From NCBI GenBank assembly GCA_902561795.1, contig CACERG010000005.1, positions 31,146 through 95,145 on the forward strand: DNA of 64,000 nt, written 5' to 3'. This DNA is from an uncultured Bacteroidota bacterium (GTDB lineage: Bacteria > Bacteroidota > Bacteroidia > Flavobacteriales > Flavobacteriaceae). The notes beneath the pieces are model-generated. The model had not been told where the DNA came from. It made no database searches and was given only the letters and a program-made list of their open reading frames with translations. This document shows, piece after piece, positions 8,840 to 19,383 of the stretch (position 1 is the stretch's first letter; each line of letters opens with the position of its first letter). The translations under genes were made by a program, and so were the position numbers.

Positions 8840-9976
8840 TCAAATATTATTTAAAACATATATTACAAAAAATCCAAGGTAAGTTCCAATAGCATTTCCT
8901 AAGGTGCCCATTAAAATTGATGGTAAAATCAGTTCATTTCTTTTAAAAGTCTCTGCAAGTGCAATTGCGGAAGCTCCTCCACCTACATTTGTTTGACTTG
9001 CAATTGCTACCATTTGCCAATCTCGATAAAATAGACCACCGATAATGATTATTAATATTCCATGTATTAACACTGAAACACTTGTGAACAAAAAAAGAGT
9101 AATTCCTATCTCTTTGAGCTCATAAACAGCATTTATTTCACAATATGCCCCTATAACTGCTAAGAATAAATGAACTAGATATAAGCCTAAATTATGACCT
9201 CCTTTTAATTTACTAATAAAGTTGGTTTGAGCCAGAAGAATACCAATTGTTGAAAGGATTAAAATGGATGGAATACTATTAAATTTTTTAGCTAAAATTT
9301 CAGAAATATAAAAAGCTGAAATTCCAAGGAAAATCAAACTTGCTAAAGAAACTAAGTCCATTTTATCTTCATCAAAATTTTTTTCATTAGAAATAGGTTG
9401 TTTTAATATTACTTTACCCTTCCATATTTTTGATAAGATTAGTGGAAATGTCAAAGTAGCTAATATCCAAATTGTTGTTACAACATTATCAACGGCAACT
9501 GTTCCTGCATATAAAATTCCTTTTTTTTGAAAACCATATTCTAATGCCACTGCATTAAAGTTGACACTGCCTCCTGTGTAGGTCCCAGTCAACATTCCTG
9601 CAATTACATTTGCATCTGAGCCTAATACGTTTTCAGGAGATATAATTATCCATGATATTAGAATTCCTAGTGTTGTTGATAGTGATCCAACTACAAATAA
9701 TGTGATCATTGGTAAACCTGCTTTTTTTATTGAAACAAGATTCACATTCAGAAGCAGAAAAAATATTGATATAGGAGCTATATATTCAAAAATTATAGAA
9801 TACAATTCAATACTGTTTGAAGCAGACGGAATAAGTTTCAGATTAGCAATAATTGCTGTAAACAATATTACCAAAAGAGCTGAACCTAACTGCTTTCCTA
9901 ATTTTGTCCTGCCTACATATAATGATAAAATTATCATAAGACAAAGCATAAGAAGAACATAAACTGTATTACTCAT
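8840..9976 (-). CDS. DUF819 family membrane protein
   Basis: 378 residues with about ten hydrophobic segments. The run AGMLTGTYTGGSVNFNAVA (around residues 126-144) and the later ASQTNVGGGASAIALAE match the two glycine/asparagine-rich repeats of the DUF819 (YjcL-like) family, whose architecture suggests a secondary carrier with inverted repeats. Substrate unknown. It is convergent with DUF5916 copy A (31 bp between stops) and divergent from the BNR protein gene at 10079, so it could share a control region with the latter. Its place inside the set of exported proteins suggests import of a breakdown product, which is inference. Confidence 0.75.
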   Translation of the reverse strand: MSNTVYVLLMLCLMIILSLYVGRTKLGKQLGSALLVILFTAIIANLKLIPSASNSIELYSIIFEYIAPISIFFLLLNVNLVSIKKAGLPMITLFVVGSLSTTLGILISWIIISPENVLGSDANVIAGMLTGTYTGGSVNFNAVALEYGFQKKGILYAGTVAVDNVVTTIWILATLTFPLILSKIWKGKVILKQPISNEKNFDEDKMDLVSLASLIFLGISAFYISEILAKKFNSIPSILILSTIGILLAQTNFISKLKGGHNLGLYLVHLFLAVIGAYCEINAVYELKEIGITLFLFTSVSVLIHGILIIIIGGLFYRDWQMVAIASQTNVGGGASAIALAETFKRNELILPSILMGTLGNAIGTYLGFFVIYVLNNI

Positions 9977-10078
9977 AATTAGAACATTAAATACTTTTAT
10001 TAGTTTAATTTATAAAAAAGGAGAGTATAAATTTTAAGTTTTCATAAATTAACTGTTGAATCTATAAATCTTTTGTAA

Positions 10079-13072
10079 ATGTTTAATCAATTTAAAAATA
10101 AATTACTTCTAGCTGTTTTAACTTTCACTTGCAACATTTCATATGGCCAAGAACTTCAAAGAATAAATTTTGAAGACATTAAATATAGAAATGTAGGACC
10201 AACAAGAGGCGGAAGATCAACTTCTGTGTGTGGTGTTATCAAAAACCAATTCACATTCTATATGGGAACCTCTGGCGGCGGTTTGTGGAAGACTATCGAT
10301 GGTGGATTGAGTTGGAATAATATTAGTGATGGGTATTTTGAATCTCCTTCTATTGGTTCAATTGATGTATTTCAATCAAATCCTGATATTATATATGTTG
10401 GAACGGGTTCTGATGGAATACGTTCAAATGTGATTGTAGGAAAAGGTGTATATAAATCTTTAGATGCGGGTAAGAGCTGGAAATTTATAGGACTAAAGGG
10501 TGCAGGTCAAATAGGCGCAATTAAGGTTCATCCTAAAAACCCTGACATAGTTTATGCTGCTGCAATTGGTCAACCATTTAAACAAAATTCAGAAAGAGGA
10601 TTATTTAAATCAATAGATGGAGGTAAAAATTGGAAAAAAATTCTTTACATATCTGATAAAATTGGAATTGTAGATATGGAATTTTCTCCTGATGACCCCA
10701 ACACAATTTACGCTGCATCATGGGAGGTTAATCGAAAACCATGGACAATAATGAGTGGATCAAAAGATGGAGGTATATACAAATCAGTTGATGGAGGCCA
10801 AAGTTGGACTAAGCTTTTTAAAGGATTACCAAAAGGTAATATTGGAAAAATTGATTTGGCAACTTCACCCGCCGACACTAATAGACTTTACGCACTTATC
10901 GAGGCAGGAGAAGGTCAGGGAGGCGTTTATGTTTCTTATGATAAAGGGTCAAGTTTCAACGTAATGAGTCATAGAAAAGAATTGGTAAATAGACCCTTTT
11001 ATTATTGTAATATTTATGCTCACCCAAAAAATGCAGATGTAATTTATTCAAGTGCCAATAAGTTTATGGTTTCTATTGATGCGGGTAAAACTTGGGATAT
11101 AAGAGAAACACCTCACGGGGATAATCATGACATATGGATAAATCCTAATCATGATAACATATGGATTCAATCAAATGATGGAGGGGGAAACGTTACTTTT
11201 AATTCCGGAAAAACTTGGACTACCCAATTTAATCAACCTACTGCAGAGATTTATCAAGTCGAAGTAGATCAACAGTTTCCTTATTGGCTATATGGAGGTC
11301 AGCAAGATAATTACACTACAGTTTCTGTCCCAAGCCAACCGCCTTATCCGATTCAGGCAGGACCAAATGCATGGATACTTTCAACCGGTGGCTGTGAAAC
11401 TGGTCCAGCTGTTCCAAAACCAAGTAATCCGAATATTGTTTACTCAAATTGCAAGGGAAGATTTAGTATATATAACAAAGAGACTGGACAGGAAAAGCAA
11501 TATTATGTTGGAGCTCAAAACATGTACGGGCATAATCCAAAAGATTTGAAGTTTAGATTTCAAAGGGTATCTCCGATACATATTTCTCCACATGATGAAA
11601 ATGTTATATACCACGGTTCTCAATTTCTTCATAAAACTACCGATGGAGGGATTAATTGGAAGATAATTTCGCCTGATTTAACAGAATTTGACAAATCAAA
11701 ACAAGTTATTTCAGGATCTCCAATAACTAGGGATATTACAGGTGAAGAGTTTTATAGTACCATATACTCTGTTAGAGAGTCAATCTTACAGAAAGATTTA
11801 ATTTGGGTAGGTTCGAATGATGGCTTGGTCCATTTAACTGTTGATGGAGGTAAAAACTGGAGAAATGTGACTCCCAGAAATTTATTAAAAGGAGGTCGAG
11901 TGGACTCAGTAGAGCCGTCAAGCCATGATCCATCTTCAGCCTATATAACAATTTTAAGATATCAATTAGGAGATTGGTCACCTTATATTTATAAAACAAA
12001 AAATTATGGTAAATCTTGGGAATTAATTGTAGATGGCATACCTCATGACTTTCCAGTAAGAGTTGTTAGGGAAGATCCATTAAAAAAAGGATTACTTTTT
12101 GCAGGTACTGAATTTGGAATTTTTGTTTCACAAAATGATGGAAATAACTGGGTAAAATTTCAAAAAAATTTACCAATTACTCCAGTAACTGATCTTAAAA
12201 TACATAGAGACGACCTTGTCTTATCAACAATGGGAAGATCATTTTGGGTTATGGATGACATTAATTTTTTAAGAACTGATTTGAATGGACCAAAACCCAT
12301 AGTTGTAAATCCTTCTGAGGCGGTTCGTTATCAATATAACATTCCTGATATAGAAATTAATGACTATTTACAAGCAGGTGTTTTTATTGACTATTATCTG
12401 GATAGTGACAAGTATCAGGATGTCTTGATTTCCATCTTAGATGAAAAAGGAAAAATAATTGACTCTTTTAATTCAATTTCGAGTGAAGCTAAAGAGTCAA
12501 CTAACTACAATATGCAACTTAGTGACTTTTCATCCAATGCATCTTATAAAGTGACAACCAAAAAAGGCTTCAATCGTTTTAGATGGAACCTAAGACATCG
12601 AGGAATATATGATGATGATGAAGAAAAAAATATTGTGGGTCCATTTGTTAGTCCAGGTAAATATGTAGTTGAAGTAACACTTGACAATACCAATAAAATT
12701 TCATCTGAATTTTCAGTTGAAAAAGATCCAAATACAGAAATCTCTCAGGATGTCTTTGCTGAAGTTGAACAATTTCAATTAAAATTAATCAACAAGATTA
12801 GAGAGGCAACGAGGATTTCAAATGAGATCAAGTCATTGAAACTATCAAAAAATTTAAAGAAAAATAAGTTACAAGGCCTAGACGCAATTTTAGAAAAACT
12901 AGAAACCAAAGAGGGTGATTACATGCAGCCAATGCTAATTGATCAGTTTAAATATCTCTACAGTATGGTGACTGAAGCCGACCAAGTTTTAGGTAAAGAT
13001 GCTTATGATAGATATAAAGAACTAAGTTTGCAACTTGAAAAAATTACACAAAAGGAATTAACATTAAATTGA
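10079..13072 (+). CDS. Exported BNR/Asp-box beta-propeller protein, sortilin-like (copy A)
   Basis: 997 residues with a signal peptide (about 24 residues, ending ISYGQ). The first ~720 residues contain at least ten Asp-box repeats of the form (S/T)xDxGxxW, for example KTIDGGLSW, KSLDAGKSW, KSIDGGKNW, KSVDGGQSW, VSIDAGKTW and LTVDGGKNW, which fold into sialidase/sortilin-type propellers. The C-terminal ~270 residues hold a beta-sandwich-like part (YNIPDIEINDYL) and a helical tail. Such proteins are often named glycosyl hydrolase (COG4447) but usually lack proof of an enzyme activity. A small secreted protein follows 72 bp downstream and a terminator after that, so the two likely form one unit. 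A paralogue is at 13957-16980. Confidence 0.85.
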   Translation: MFNQFKNKLLLAVLTFTCNISYGQELQRINFEDIKYRNVGPTRGGRSTSVCGVIKNQFTFYMGTSGGGLWKTIDGGLSWNNISDGYFESPSIGSIDVFQSNPDIIYVGTGSDGIRSNVIVGKGVYKSLDAGKSWKFIGLKGAGQIGAIKVHPKNPDIVYAAAIGQPFKQNSERGLFKSIDGGKNWKKILYISDKIGIVDMEFSPDDPNTIYAASWEVNRKPWTIMSGSKDGGIYKSVDGGQSWTKLFKGLPKGNIGKIDLATSPADTNRLYALIEAGEGQGGVYVSYDKGSSFNVMSHRKELVNRPFYYCNIYAHPKNADVIYSSANKFMVSIDAGKTWDIRETPHGDNHDIWINPNHDNIWIQSNDGGGNVTFNSGKTWTTQFNQPTAEIYQVEVDQQFPYWLYGGQQDNYTTVSVPSQPPYPIQAGPNAWILSTGGCETGPAVPKPSNPNIVYSNCKGRFSIYNKETGQEKQYYVGAQNMYGHNPKDLKFRFQRVSPIHISPHDENVIYHGSQFLHKTTDGGINWKIISPDLTEFDKSKQVISGSPITRDITGEEFYSTIYSVRESILQKDLIWVGSNDGLVHLTVDGGKNWRNVTPRNLLKGGRVDSVEPSSHDPSSAYITILRYQLGDWSPYIYKTKNYGKSWELIVDGIPHDFPVRVVREDPLKKGLLFAGTEFGIFVSQNDGNNWVKFQKNLPITPVTDLKIHRDDLVLSTMGRSFWVMDDINFLRTDLNGPKPIVVNPSEAVRYQYNIPDIEINDYLQAGVFIDYYLDSDKYQDVLISILDEKGKIIDSFNSISSEAKESTNYNMQLSDFSSNASYKVTTKKGFNRFRWNLRHRGIYDDDEEKNIVGPFVSPGKYVVEVTLDNTNKISSEFSVEKDPNTEISQDVFAEVEQFQLKLINKIREATRISNEIKSLKLSKNLKKNKLQGLDAILEKLETKEGDYMQPMLIDQFKYLYSMVTEADQVLGKDAYDRYKELSLQLEKITQKELTLN

Positions 13073-13144
13073 AATACAAAACATTCTTTATCAAATTTAT
13101 TTGTACATTGTTTTTTTAGAATTTAACCATAAAAATTTTTTAAA

Positions 13145-13837
13145 ATGAAAAAATTATTTTTTAGTATACTAACACTTTCTACTATATCAATAAATGCACA
13201 GTATTGTTTATTTTTCGATATTAAAGCTGAAGAACCAGAAATGGTGGTCTCTGCACTTACAGCCGCTATGAACACTGAGTGGGCAAAAAATATGCAGGCA
13301 ACAAAATCTCTTTTTGCCTATCTTCCAAATGGAAAAATTGAATCAACTCATTCGCTGCAATTTTGTTTTCCAGATGAGGCCGCTTTTGAGGCTGCCTTTA
13401 TGAGTTATGGTCAGTCTTTAGTAGCACAATTACTATTTGAGGGCAAATTAGCAGATTATTCCGTTGATATATCTCAATCTTTAAATATGCCTATTTGGTA
13501 TAATGGGGAAGACTGGGCTGAGGACAATGTTTTTATGATTTATCAAATGGACGTTTCCAATCCATCAATGTATCTCAAAGAGTTTAAAAGTTTTTCTCAA
13601 AAAATGGCAAAAAAACTTGGTTTTGAAGAAAACTCTTATGGGCTAGCTATGCCAATTTTAGGTAAAAATGCTGATTTTAGTCATTTTGTATGGATTGGTG
13701 CCCCCGATATAAAAACTTCTCTATCGAGTATGAAGAAAATGTTGTCTGATCCTGGATTTTCTGAATTTGCTAAGAAAGTTGCTGCAATAAGAAAAGTAGT
13801 TAATACTACAATGCTTGTCCGTCTAGCTGATTTTTAA
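13145..13837 (+). CDS. Small secreted two-domain protein (copy A), function unknown
   Basis: 230 residues with a signal peptide (MKKLFFSILTLSTISINAQ). The rest looks like two tandem ~100-residue alpha+beta units, of the dimeric ferredoxin-like (ABM/EthD-type) kind: each has a strand, a long helix and a strand, e.g. IESTHSLQFCFPDEAAFEAAF in unit 1 and SNPSMYLKEFKSF in unit 2. I do not recognise a named family. It resembles the protein at 19384-20070 in length, signal peptide, domain order and short matches (IESTHSL vs IEATHYL; FSHFVWI vs ESHYVYM), so the two are likely distant paralogues. It lies directly downstream of BNR copy A and directly before a strong terminator; the matching copy B is also followed by nearly the same terminator. 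Confidence 0.75.
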   Translation: MKKLFFSILTLSTISINAQYCLFFDIKAEEPEMVVSALTAAMNTEWAKNMQATKSLFAYLPNGKIESTHSLQFCFPDEAAFEAAFMSYGQSLVAQLLFEGKLADYSVDISQSLNMPIWYNGEDWAEDNVFMIYQMDVSNPSMYLKEFKSFSQKMAKKLGFEENSYGLAMPILGKNADFSHFVWIGAPDIKTSLSSMKKMLSDPGFSEFAKKVAAIRKVVNTTMLVRLADF

Positions 13838-13855
13838 AATATTTTTTAAAAATTT

Positions 13856-13880
13856 AACCCTCCATTTTGGAGGGTTTTTT
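13856..13880 (+). terminator. Rho-independent terminator after secreted protein copy A
   Basis: Perfect 8-bp stem AACCCTCC / GGAGGGTT with loop ATTTT, followed by a T run. It ends the BNR-A/secreted-A unit and lies 77 bp before the stop of the convergent BNR-B gene. Confidence 0.9.
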
Positions 13881-13956
13881 ATTTTAAAATCTCACTAATA
13901 AAGTCAAAAACGTATCTATTTATCAAAAAATGAAGTTTTCCAAATTTGATATTTGT

Positions 13957-16900
13957 TTACAAAAATTTGCCTGTTTGATTTTTTAATTTTGATAATTCAT
14001 CTAAATAACCTGATAATTCCTCTTTTAAAACCTTAAAAACTTTTTGAGATCCTTTTGTTGGTAATCCATCGCCGCTCTCAACACTTTTTCTTAAATAAGC
14101 TAATCTGTTATTTACCTTTATGGGAAAATTGAGTGGATCTTGACCACTTCTATTTTTTACTTGATAAATGTTGGCTTCAATTTTTTCTAATTTGTTAATT
14201 AATATTTTGATTCTTTCTGAAATATCACTTTTTGTTTTGTTTGCTTTTATGAGTAATTTCTTTTTAATTTCTCGAATTTCAATTACGCTATTGTTTGCCA
14301 GATCTGTCTGCAACATTATTTCCATGGCAAATTCAAATTGTTTTTCTATCTCCTCATCGCTAATTTCAATTCTTGGATCCTTTCTAACCTCCAAAGTTGT
14401 TTCATACAATTTATCATCAACGTTCAGTTTAACAATATACCTTCCAGGTGGTGCTATTGGGCCTAGTGATGGCTTTGCCGACCACATAATCATTCCTTCA
14501 AATTCTGTTACCCCAGGATATCTAAGGTTCCAACTGTAACTATTCAAGCCTTTTTTCATCATAGGGTCTTTGTTTTTAGGACCAAACCAAGAAGTATCTT
14601 CTTCATCTGTTTTATCCTCAAGAATACCATCTTTATCTAAAACAATCCTGCCCTTAGAGTCTATGATTTTTAAGGATAGCTTGTTTGGAATAGATGGTAA
14701 AAAATACTTTATTTCAGCATTTTGAACCCTTCTTGTGGCGTAATAGGATTTATATAAATAAGGATTTTTAGGATTTACTTTTTTCATTTCTCTAATTGGT
14801 GAAATGTCATCCAAAATATAAACAGACCTTCCATGTGTACCAATGACTAAATCTTTGTCAGTAACTATTAAATCTGAAATTTGTGTATCAGGTAGATTTA
14901 AACTTAAAGATTCCCAATTGTCACCATCATTGTAAGAGACCCAAACATTATGTTCCCCACCTGCATACAGAAGACCTTGAATTTTGGTGTCCTCTCTTAT
15001 AACATGAAGAAAATCGTCTGATCTTATTCCGTTTACAATTTTTTTCCAAGACTTACCATAATCATTAGTTTTCCATAGATACGGTTCTCTATCATCCATT
15101 TGATATCTTTTAGCAGCAACATATATAGTTCCTGGTTTGTGTAAGGATTCTTCAATTATGCTTATCCTTGTGTCTTTAGGCATATCATTGGGTGTAATGT
15201 TTTCCCAAGTTTTGCCATGATTTTTAGTAATATGTATTAAACCATCATCTGAGCCTGCCCAAATTAAATTTTTATCGTGATTAGAAGGAACTAAAGCAAA
15301 AATTGTAGCATAAATTTCAGGACCATTCATATCATTTGTTATTACTCCCCCTGTTTCTCCAAGTGTATTTGGATCAGCATAAGTTAAATCCGGGCTAATT
15401 TTATTCCAACTGTAACCATCATCTTCAGAAACCCAAACATGTTGAGACGAGGTATAAAGTTTATTTGGATTTAATGGAGAAAAAACAATGGGAAATGTCC
15501 ACTGCCATCTCTCGGGTAGAGCACTTGCAGGTTCACCAGAAAAAAATCTAGGGTAAACTTGTATATCTCTGTTGAAACCAGTTTTTCTGTCAAATTTAGT
15601 CAATAAGGCTCCCTGACTACCAGCATAGAACCAATCTAAATTTATTGGGTGCTGGGCTATGTAGCCTGATTCTCCTCCTCCTACTGGATAATAGTATTGT
15701 TTGTGGGGCCCTCTAGCTTGTTTAAATTCCCAACCCTCTGATGGCACACACATAGTTGAATTATCTTGTTGAGCACCACAAACAAAATATGGAAAATCTT
15801 TTGTTACCATTATATGATAAAGCTGCGAAGTAGGAAAATCGAGATCAGTCCAAGTATTTCCTCCATTAACTGATACACAACCACCTCCATCGTTAGCATT
15901 AATCATTCGATTAGGGTTTTTAGGATCAATCCACAAATCATGATTATCCCCGTGAGGTACTTCAATTTTTTTATCGAATGTTTTTCCTCCATCAGTTGAT
16001 TTATAAAAACCAGTGTTAAGTGCATAAACGATATTTTCATTTTTTGGATCTGCATAAATTCTACTATAGTAAAAAGCTCTTTGCCTTAGTTTACGTTCAT
16101 CATTTAATTTCTTCCATGTTTTTCCTGCATCCTCTGAAGAATAGACACCACCATTATTTGATTCAACTATAGCCCAGAGCCTGTTTGAATTAGCTCCGGA
16201 AACTGTAATTCCAATTTTTCCAAGAGGTTTATCTGCGAAGCCAGAGTTATCGGATATGTTTTCCCATGTTTCACCACCATCAGTGGATTTATACAATCCA
16301 CATTCTTCGCCACCACCTAACATTTTATATGGAGTTCTGTATACTTGCCAAAACGACGCATAAATAACTTCGGGATTATTTGGATCAAGAATTAAATCAA
16401 TAGCTCCAGTTTTAGAACTTTTATACAATATTTTTTTCCAGTTTAGACCCCCATCGATGGATTTAAAAACACCTCTTTCTTGGTTTTCACCATATGGATG
16501 ACCTAAAGCTGCAACATAGACAACATTAGGATTTTCAGGATGAATTCTAATTTTTGAAATGGCATGGGTATCTTTAAGTCCCATGTGTGTCCACGTTTTA
16601 CCTGCATTATTTGATTTGTAAACACCATCACCTTGCATTATATTCCCTCTAAGTTCAGTCTCTCCCATCCCTATAAATAAAATATCTGGGTTTGAATCTG
16701 AAACTGCCACTGCACCTACTGAAGAACTATTTATTTGACCATCAGTTATTGGATCCCAAGTAATTCCTCCATCTGTTGTTTTCCAAAGACCACCTCCAAC
16801 AGCACCAAAGTAATATTCGTTTATCCTTGAGGATGATCCAGAAACTGCTAACGACCTTCCACCCCTGTCAGGACCAATATTTCTCCATTCTAAGTTTTCT

Positions 16901-16980
16901 ACTATATTATTTTTTTGACTATTTATATAAGAAGAAAAGGAAATAGTTAAAGAAAAAATAAGTATTGATATAAATTTCAT
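13957..16980 (-). CDS. Exported BNR/Asp-box beta-propeller protein, sortilin-like (copy B)
   Basis: 1007 residues with a signal peptide (MKFISILIFSLTISFSSYINS). It opens like copy A (WRNIGPDRGGRS... vs YRNVGPTRGGRS) and carries about eleven Asp-box repeats, e.g. KTTDGGITW, KSNNAGKTW, KSIDGGLNW, KSTDGGETW, SSEDAGKTW, VSEDDGYSW and ITKNHGKTW. It shares with copy A the text VPHGDNHD(L/I)W, ANDGGGC/SNDGGGN and CGAQQDN/YGGQQDN. The C-terminal ~270 residues are a sandwich plus helical tail. Enzyme activity is not shown by anything visible. It lies downstream of DUF5916 copy B on the same strand (79 bp gap) and is probably co-transcribed with it. Confidence 0.85.
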   Translation of the reverse strand: MKFISILIFSLTISFSSYINSQKNNIVENLEWRNIGPDRGGRSLAVSGSSSRINEYYFGAVGGGLWKTTDGGITWDPITDGQINSSSVGAVAVSDSNPDILFIGMGETELRGNIMQGDGVYKSNNAGKTWTHMGLKDTHAISKIRIHPENPNVVYVAALGHPYGENQERGVFKSIDGGLNWKKILYKSSKTGAIDLILDPNNPEVIYASFWQVYRTPYKMLGGGEECGLYKSTDGGETWENISDNSGFADKPLGKIGITVSGANSNRLWAIVESNNGGVYSSEDAGKTWKKLNDERKLRQRAFYYSRIYADPKNENIVYALNTGFYKSTDGGKTFDKKIEVPHGDNHDLWIDPKNPNRMINANDGGGCVSVNGGNTWTDLDFPTSQLYHIMVTKDFPYFVCGAQQDNSTMCVPSEGWEFKQARGPHKQYYYPVGGGESGYIAQHPINLDWFYAGSQGALLTKFDRKTGFNRDIQVYPRFFSGEPASALPERWQWTFPIVFSPLNPNKLYTSSQHVWVSEDDGYSWNKISPDLTYADPNTLGETGGVITNDMNGPEIYATIFALVPSNHDKNLIWAGSDDGLIHITKNHGKTWENITPNDMPKDTRISIIEESLHKPGTIYVAAKRYQMDDREPYLWKTNDYGKSWKKIVNGIRSDDFLHVIREDTKIQGLLYAGGEHNVWVSYNDGDNWESLSLNLPDTQISDLIVTDKDLVIGTHGRSVYILDDISPIREMKKVNPKNPYLYKSYYATRRVQNAEIKYFLPSIPNKLSLKIIDSKGRIVLDKDGILEDKTDEEDTSWFGPKNKDPMMKKGLNSYSWNLRYPGVTEFEGMIMWSAKPSLGPIAPPGRYIVKLNVDDKLYETTLEVRKDPRIEISDEEIEKQFEFAMEIMLQTDLANNSVIEIREIKKKLLIKANKTKSDISERIKILINKLEKIEANIYQVKNRSGQDPLNFPIKVNNRLAYLRKSVESGDGLPTKGSQKVFKVLKEELSGYLDELSKLKNQTGKFL

Positions 16981-17059
16981 AATAAATTTTTTTGTGTAAC
17001 TCGTTTCAAATTAAAAAAAAATTAAGCAATATGAATTGTTAAAACTAATTTTTGTGTAA

Positions 17060-19288
17060 TCATATACCAAACAAATACTGAAATTTTAAAAACAATTGAG
17101 TTTGGTCTACTCGAAAAAGTGAATACATGTCATCATTAAATTCACTTAATGAGTTTTGATTGCCACCTATATAAAAAACAGTTGATGGATTTGGATTCCA
17201 TTGAATTAATGGCTGAATAAAAAATCTTTCAGAAAATGTATTATACTCAGAAATTATTCTAATATTAAAAAAATTATTGAACTGATATCGGATGGAAAAT
17301 CTTGAGATAGATCCATTGTAATAAAAATTATCGCTATCCAAATATTTTAACCTTGCATATCTAATTGAAGGCGAAATTCTCAATTTATTACTTAGTTGTA
17401 TCAATGGAATAAAGTTGAAAGTTAATTCTTTCCCTTTTTCTGGGATAGCTTCATTAAATGCTAACTCTCTCCCAACAGTAAAATTTAAATTTAAGGCAAA
17501 AGATTCGCTAGGGCTACTTCGAATTACAAATCGATTACTCTCCAAATTTCTATAATCTCGACCAAGAAAGTTTTTAAACGCATCAAAGTCCAGGGTATAA
17601 GTAATTTCAGTATTGAATAAAGTTTTTATACTTAAAATGCCGTCTATACTAATTGTTTTTAGGTAGTCTTCGTAGGTATATACTATATCTGCTTTAGTTC
17701 CGAAACTTAAAAATTGGAGAGCAGGTTTATTTGGAAATACTTGGTAAGCATGATAAAGAGTTGCCCATCTTCTATTATTTTTTACAAAAAACCCAACATC
17801 TGCTTGGAAATTTGGAGAAAAGTCTCTATAAGTTAGATAAGATCTCCATTTTTGGGTATTTCTATAAAGCTGAAAGTAAAGAGATTTACCATTAAAATTT
17901 TGATTATCCAATACTACTGACCTGCCGAAAATATTATCTTCAGACTCAATCCAGTCTGCAACCGGCTCTTTATTTAAATTGAGAAATAATTCATAAGTAA
18001 ACCTCAAGTTTTTTGATAATAAAAACCAACCGTCTGTACCAAATAAATTCCCATAGCCTCCATTTTTATAATATCTGTTTGTAGATAAAAAACCAAGGCG
18101 TGCATTTTTACTAAGAAGACGTTGATATCTTAAAACATTGACAAAAGATTCTTCTCCTTCACCCAAATAAGATCGATCTTCACCTGCAATTTGATATATT
18201 GAATTTTGATCAAGTGCAGTAAGAAAAAATAAACGTTCTTTTTTTCCCTGACTAATTAGCTTTGTTGATATCAATGGGTTATTTATTGATCTTGAATAAA
18301 ATGCACCGCTTACGTATTGAACGATATCAGTTCCACGATTAAAATAAGGTCTTCTTTCGGGATATTCTAAGGCCACCGCAGAATTTACATCAATTTGCGT
18401 GACATCGGCCTCTACTTGAGAAAAATCAGGATTCAAAGTCACCTCAAGAGTACTGTTCTTATTCAAATCGACATTAAGACCTAGTCCGAAGTTAGGTTGT
18501 AGTTTTTGATATTTGATTTCATCAAATAAATTGGATTTACTACCAGTAATATTTCCCGCGAGGTAAGGTAAAAACTCAACTCTTTTGTCAATTTTGATAT
18601 CAGATAATATTAACTTATCGGTAGTTTGACATATTTGACATGGAGCAGTTCTGTCATATTTTTGGCTTCTAAGCTCTATTGGTATACCTTCTCTAAAAGT
18701 GTTTCTTCTAAAATTAAAATTCCATTCTTGATTGTTTCCATTAGGGAAAGGTAACGATGCGAATGGTATTTTAAATTCAACCTGGTAGCCATCAGATACA
18801 ATCGTCCCACTTGTTTCATGATCTACATTAAAATTTATATCATACCTATCTTCATCAGTAAGAGCATTAATTGCTCTTGCATCTAATTGACTTCCAAAGG
18901 CATTAGATAAAAGAAGATAATTATTTCTGCTATCACCATAAGTATCAAAAGCTATTACCACAAAATCATCACTTATCATCCCTAAGTCATCTCTAGAACG
19001 AACTGAGGCTCTTATATTCTCTGGTTTTGAAAATGCATGGAAACCTATATACAAGTGAGTATCAGAATACAAAACATAAACTTTAGTTTTTTCTTTTGGA
19101 ATAATATTATTCCCAGGATTAACTTCATAATCAAGGTCAACAGAAATAGCATTTTCCCACTCTTTTTCTGATATTATACCATCAATTAAAATTTGAGTCT
19201 CATTAGTTTTATTTGGAATGAATTTTTCCTGAGAATAATTAAATGAACTAAATAGAATTATCGATACTATGTGTATTCTGTGGAACAA
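17060..19288 (-). CDS. Exported DUF5916 protein with CBM9-like N-terminal domain (copy B)
   Basis: 742 residues with a short signal peptide (MFHRIHIVSIILFSSFNYS). The N-terminal CBM9-like part has ILIDGIISEKEWENA; the DUF5916 hallmark YPERRPYFNRG then FYSRSI is near residues 308-335, followed by a long strand-rich barrel region ending in F. A CxxC pair (PCQIC, about residue 214) is present here and absent from copy A at 6604-8808, and could be a disulfide or metal site. The family's role is unknown. Divergent from the small secreted gene at 19384 and upstream of BNR copy B, so copy B of the set has the three families together. Confidence 0.82.
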   Translation of the reverse strand: MFHRIHIVSIILFSSFNYSQEKFIPNKTNETQILIDGIISEKEWENAISVDLDYEVNPGNNIIPKEKTKVYVLYSDTHLYIGFHAFSKPENIRASVRSRDDLGMISDDFVVIAFDTYGDSRNNYLLLSNAFGSQLDARAINALTDEDRYDINFNVDHETSGTIVSDGYQVEFKIPFASLPFPNGNNQEWNFNFRRNTFREGIPIELRSQKYDRTAPCQICQTTDKLILSDIKIDKRVEFLPYLAGNITGSKSNLFDEIKYQKLQPNFGLGLNVDLNKNSTLEVTLNPDFSQVEADVTQIDVNSAVALEYPERRPYFNRGTDIVQYVSGAFYSRSINNPLISTKLISQGKKERLFFLTALDQNSIYQIAGEDRSYLGEGEESFVNVLRYQRLLSKNARLGFLSTNRYYKNGGYGNLFGTDGWFLLSKNLRFTYELFLNLNKEPVADWIESEDNIFGRSVVLDNQNFNGKSLYFQLYRNTQKWRSYLTYRDFSPNFQADVGFFVKNNRRWATLYHAYQVFPNKPALQFLSFGTKADIVYTYEDYLKTISIDGILSIKTLFNTEITYTLDFDAFKNFLGRDYRNLESNRFVIRSSPSESFALNLNFTVGRELAFNEAIPEKGKELTFNFIPLIQLSNKLRISPSIRYARLKYLDSDNFYYNGSISRFSIRYQFNNFFNIRIISEYNTFSERFFIQPLIQWNPNPSTVFYIGGNQNSLSEFNDDMYSLFRVDQTQLFLKFQYLFGI

Positions 19289-19383
19289 TTTTTTAAGATA
19301 AAAAAGTGCAAGTTATTGAATAAAAACAAAGTCTATATCTTTTTTCATAATTTAGATAATCAAATAATTATAAACCAATCAAA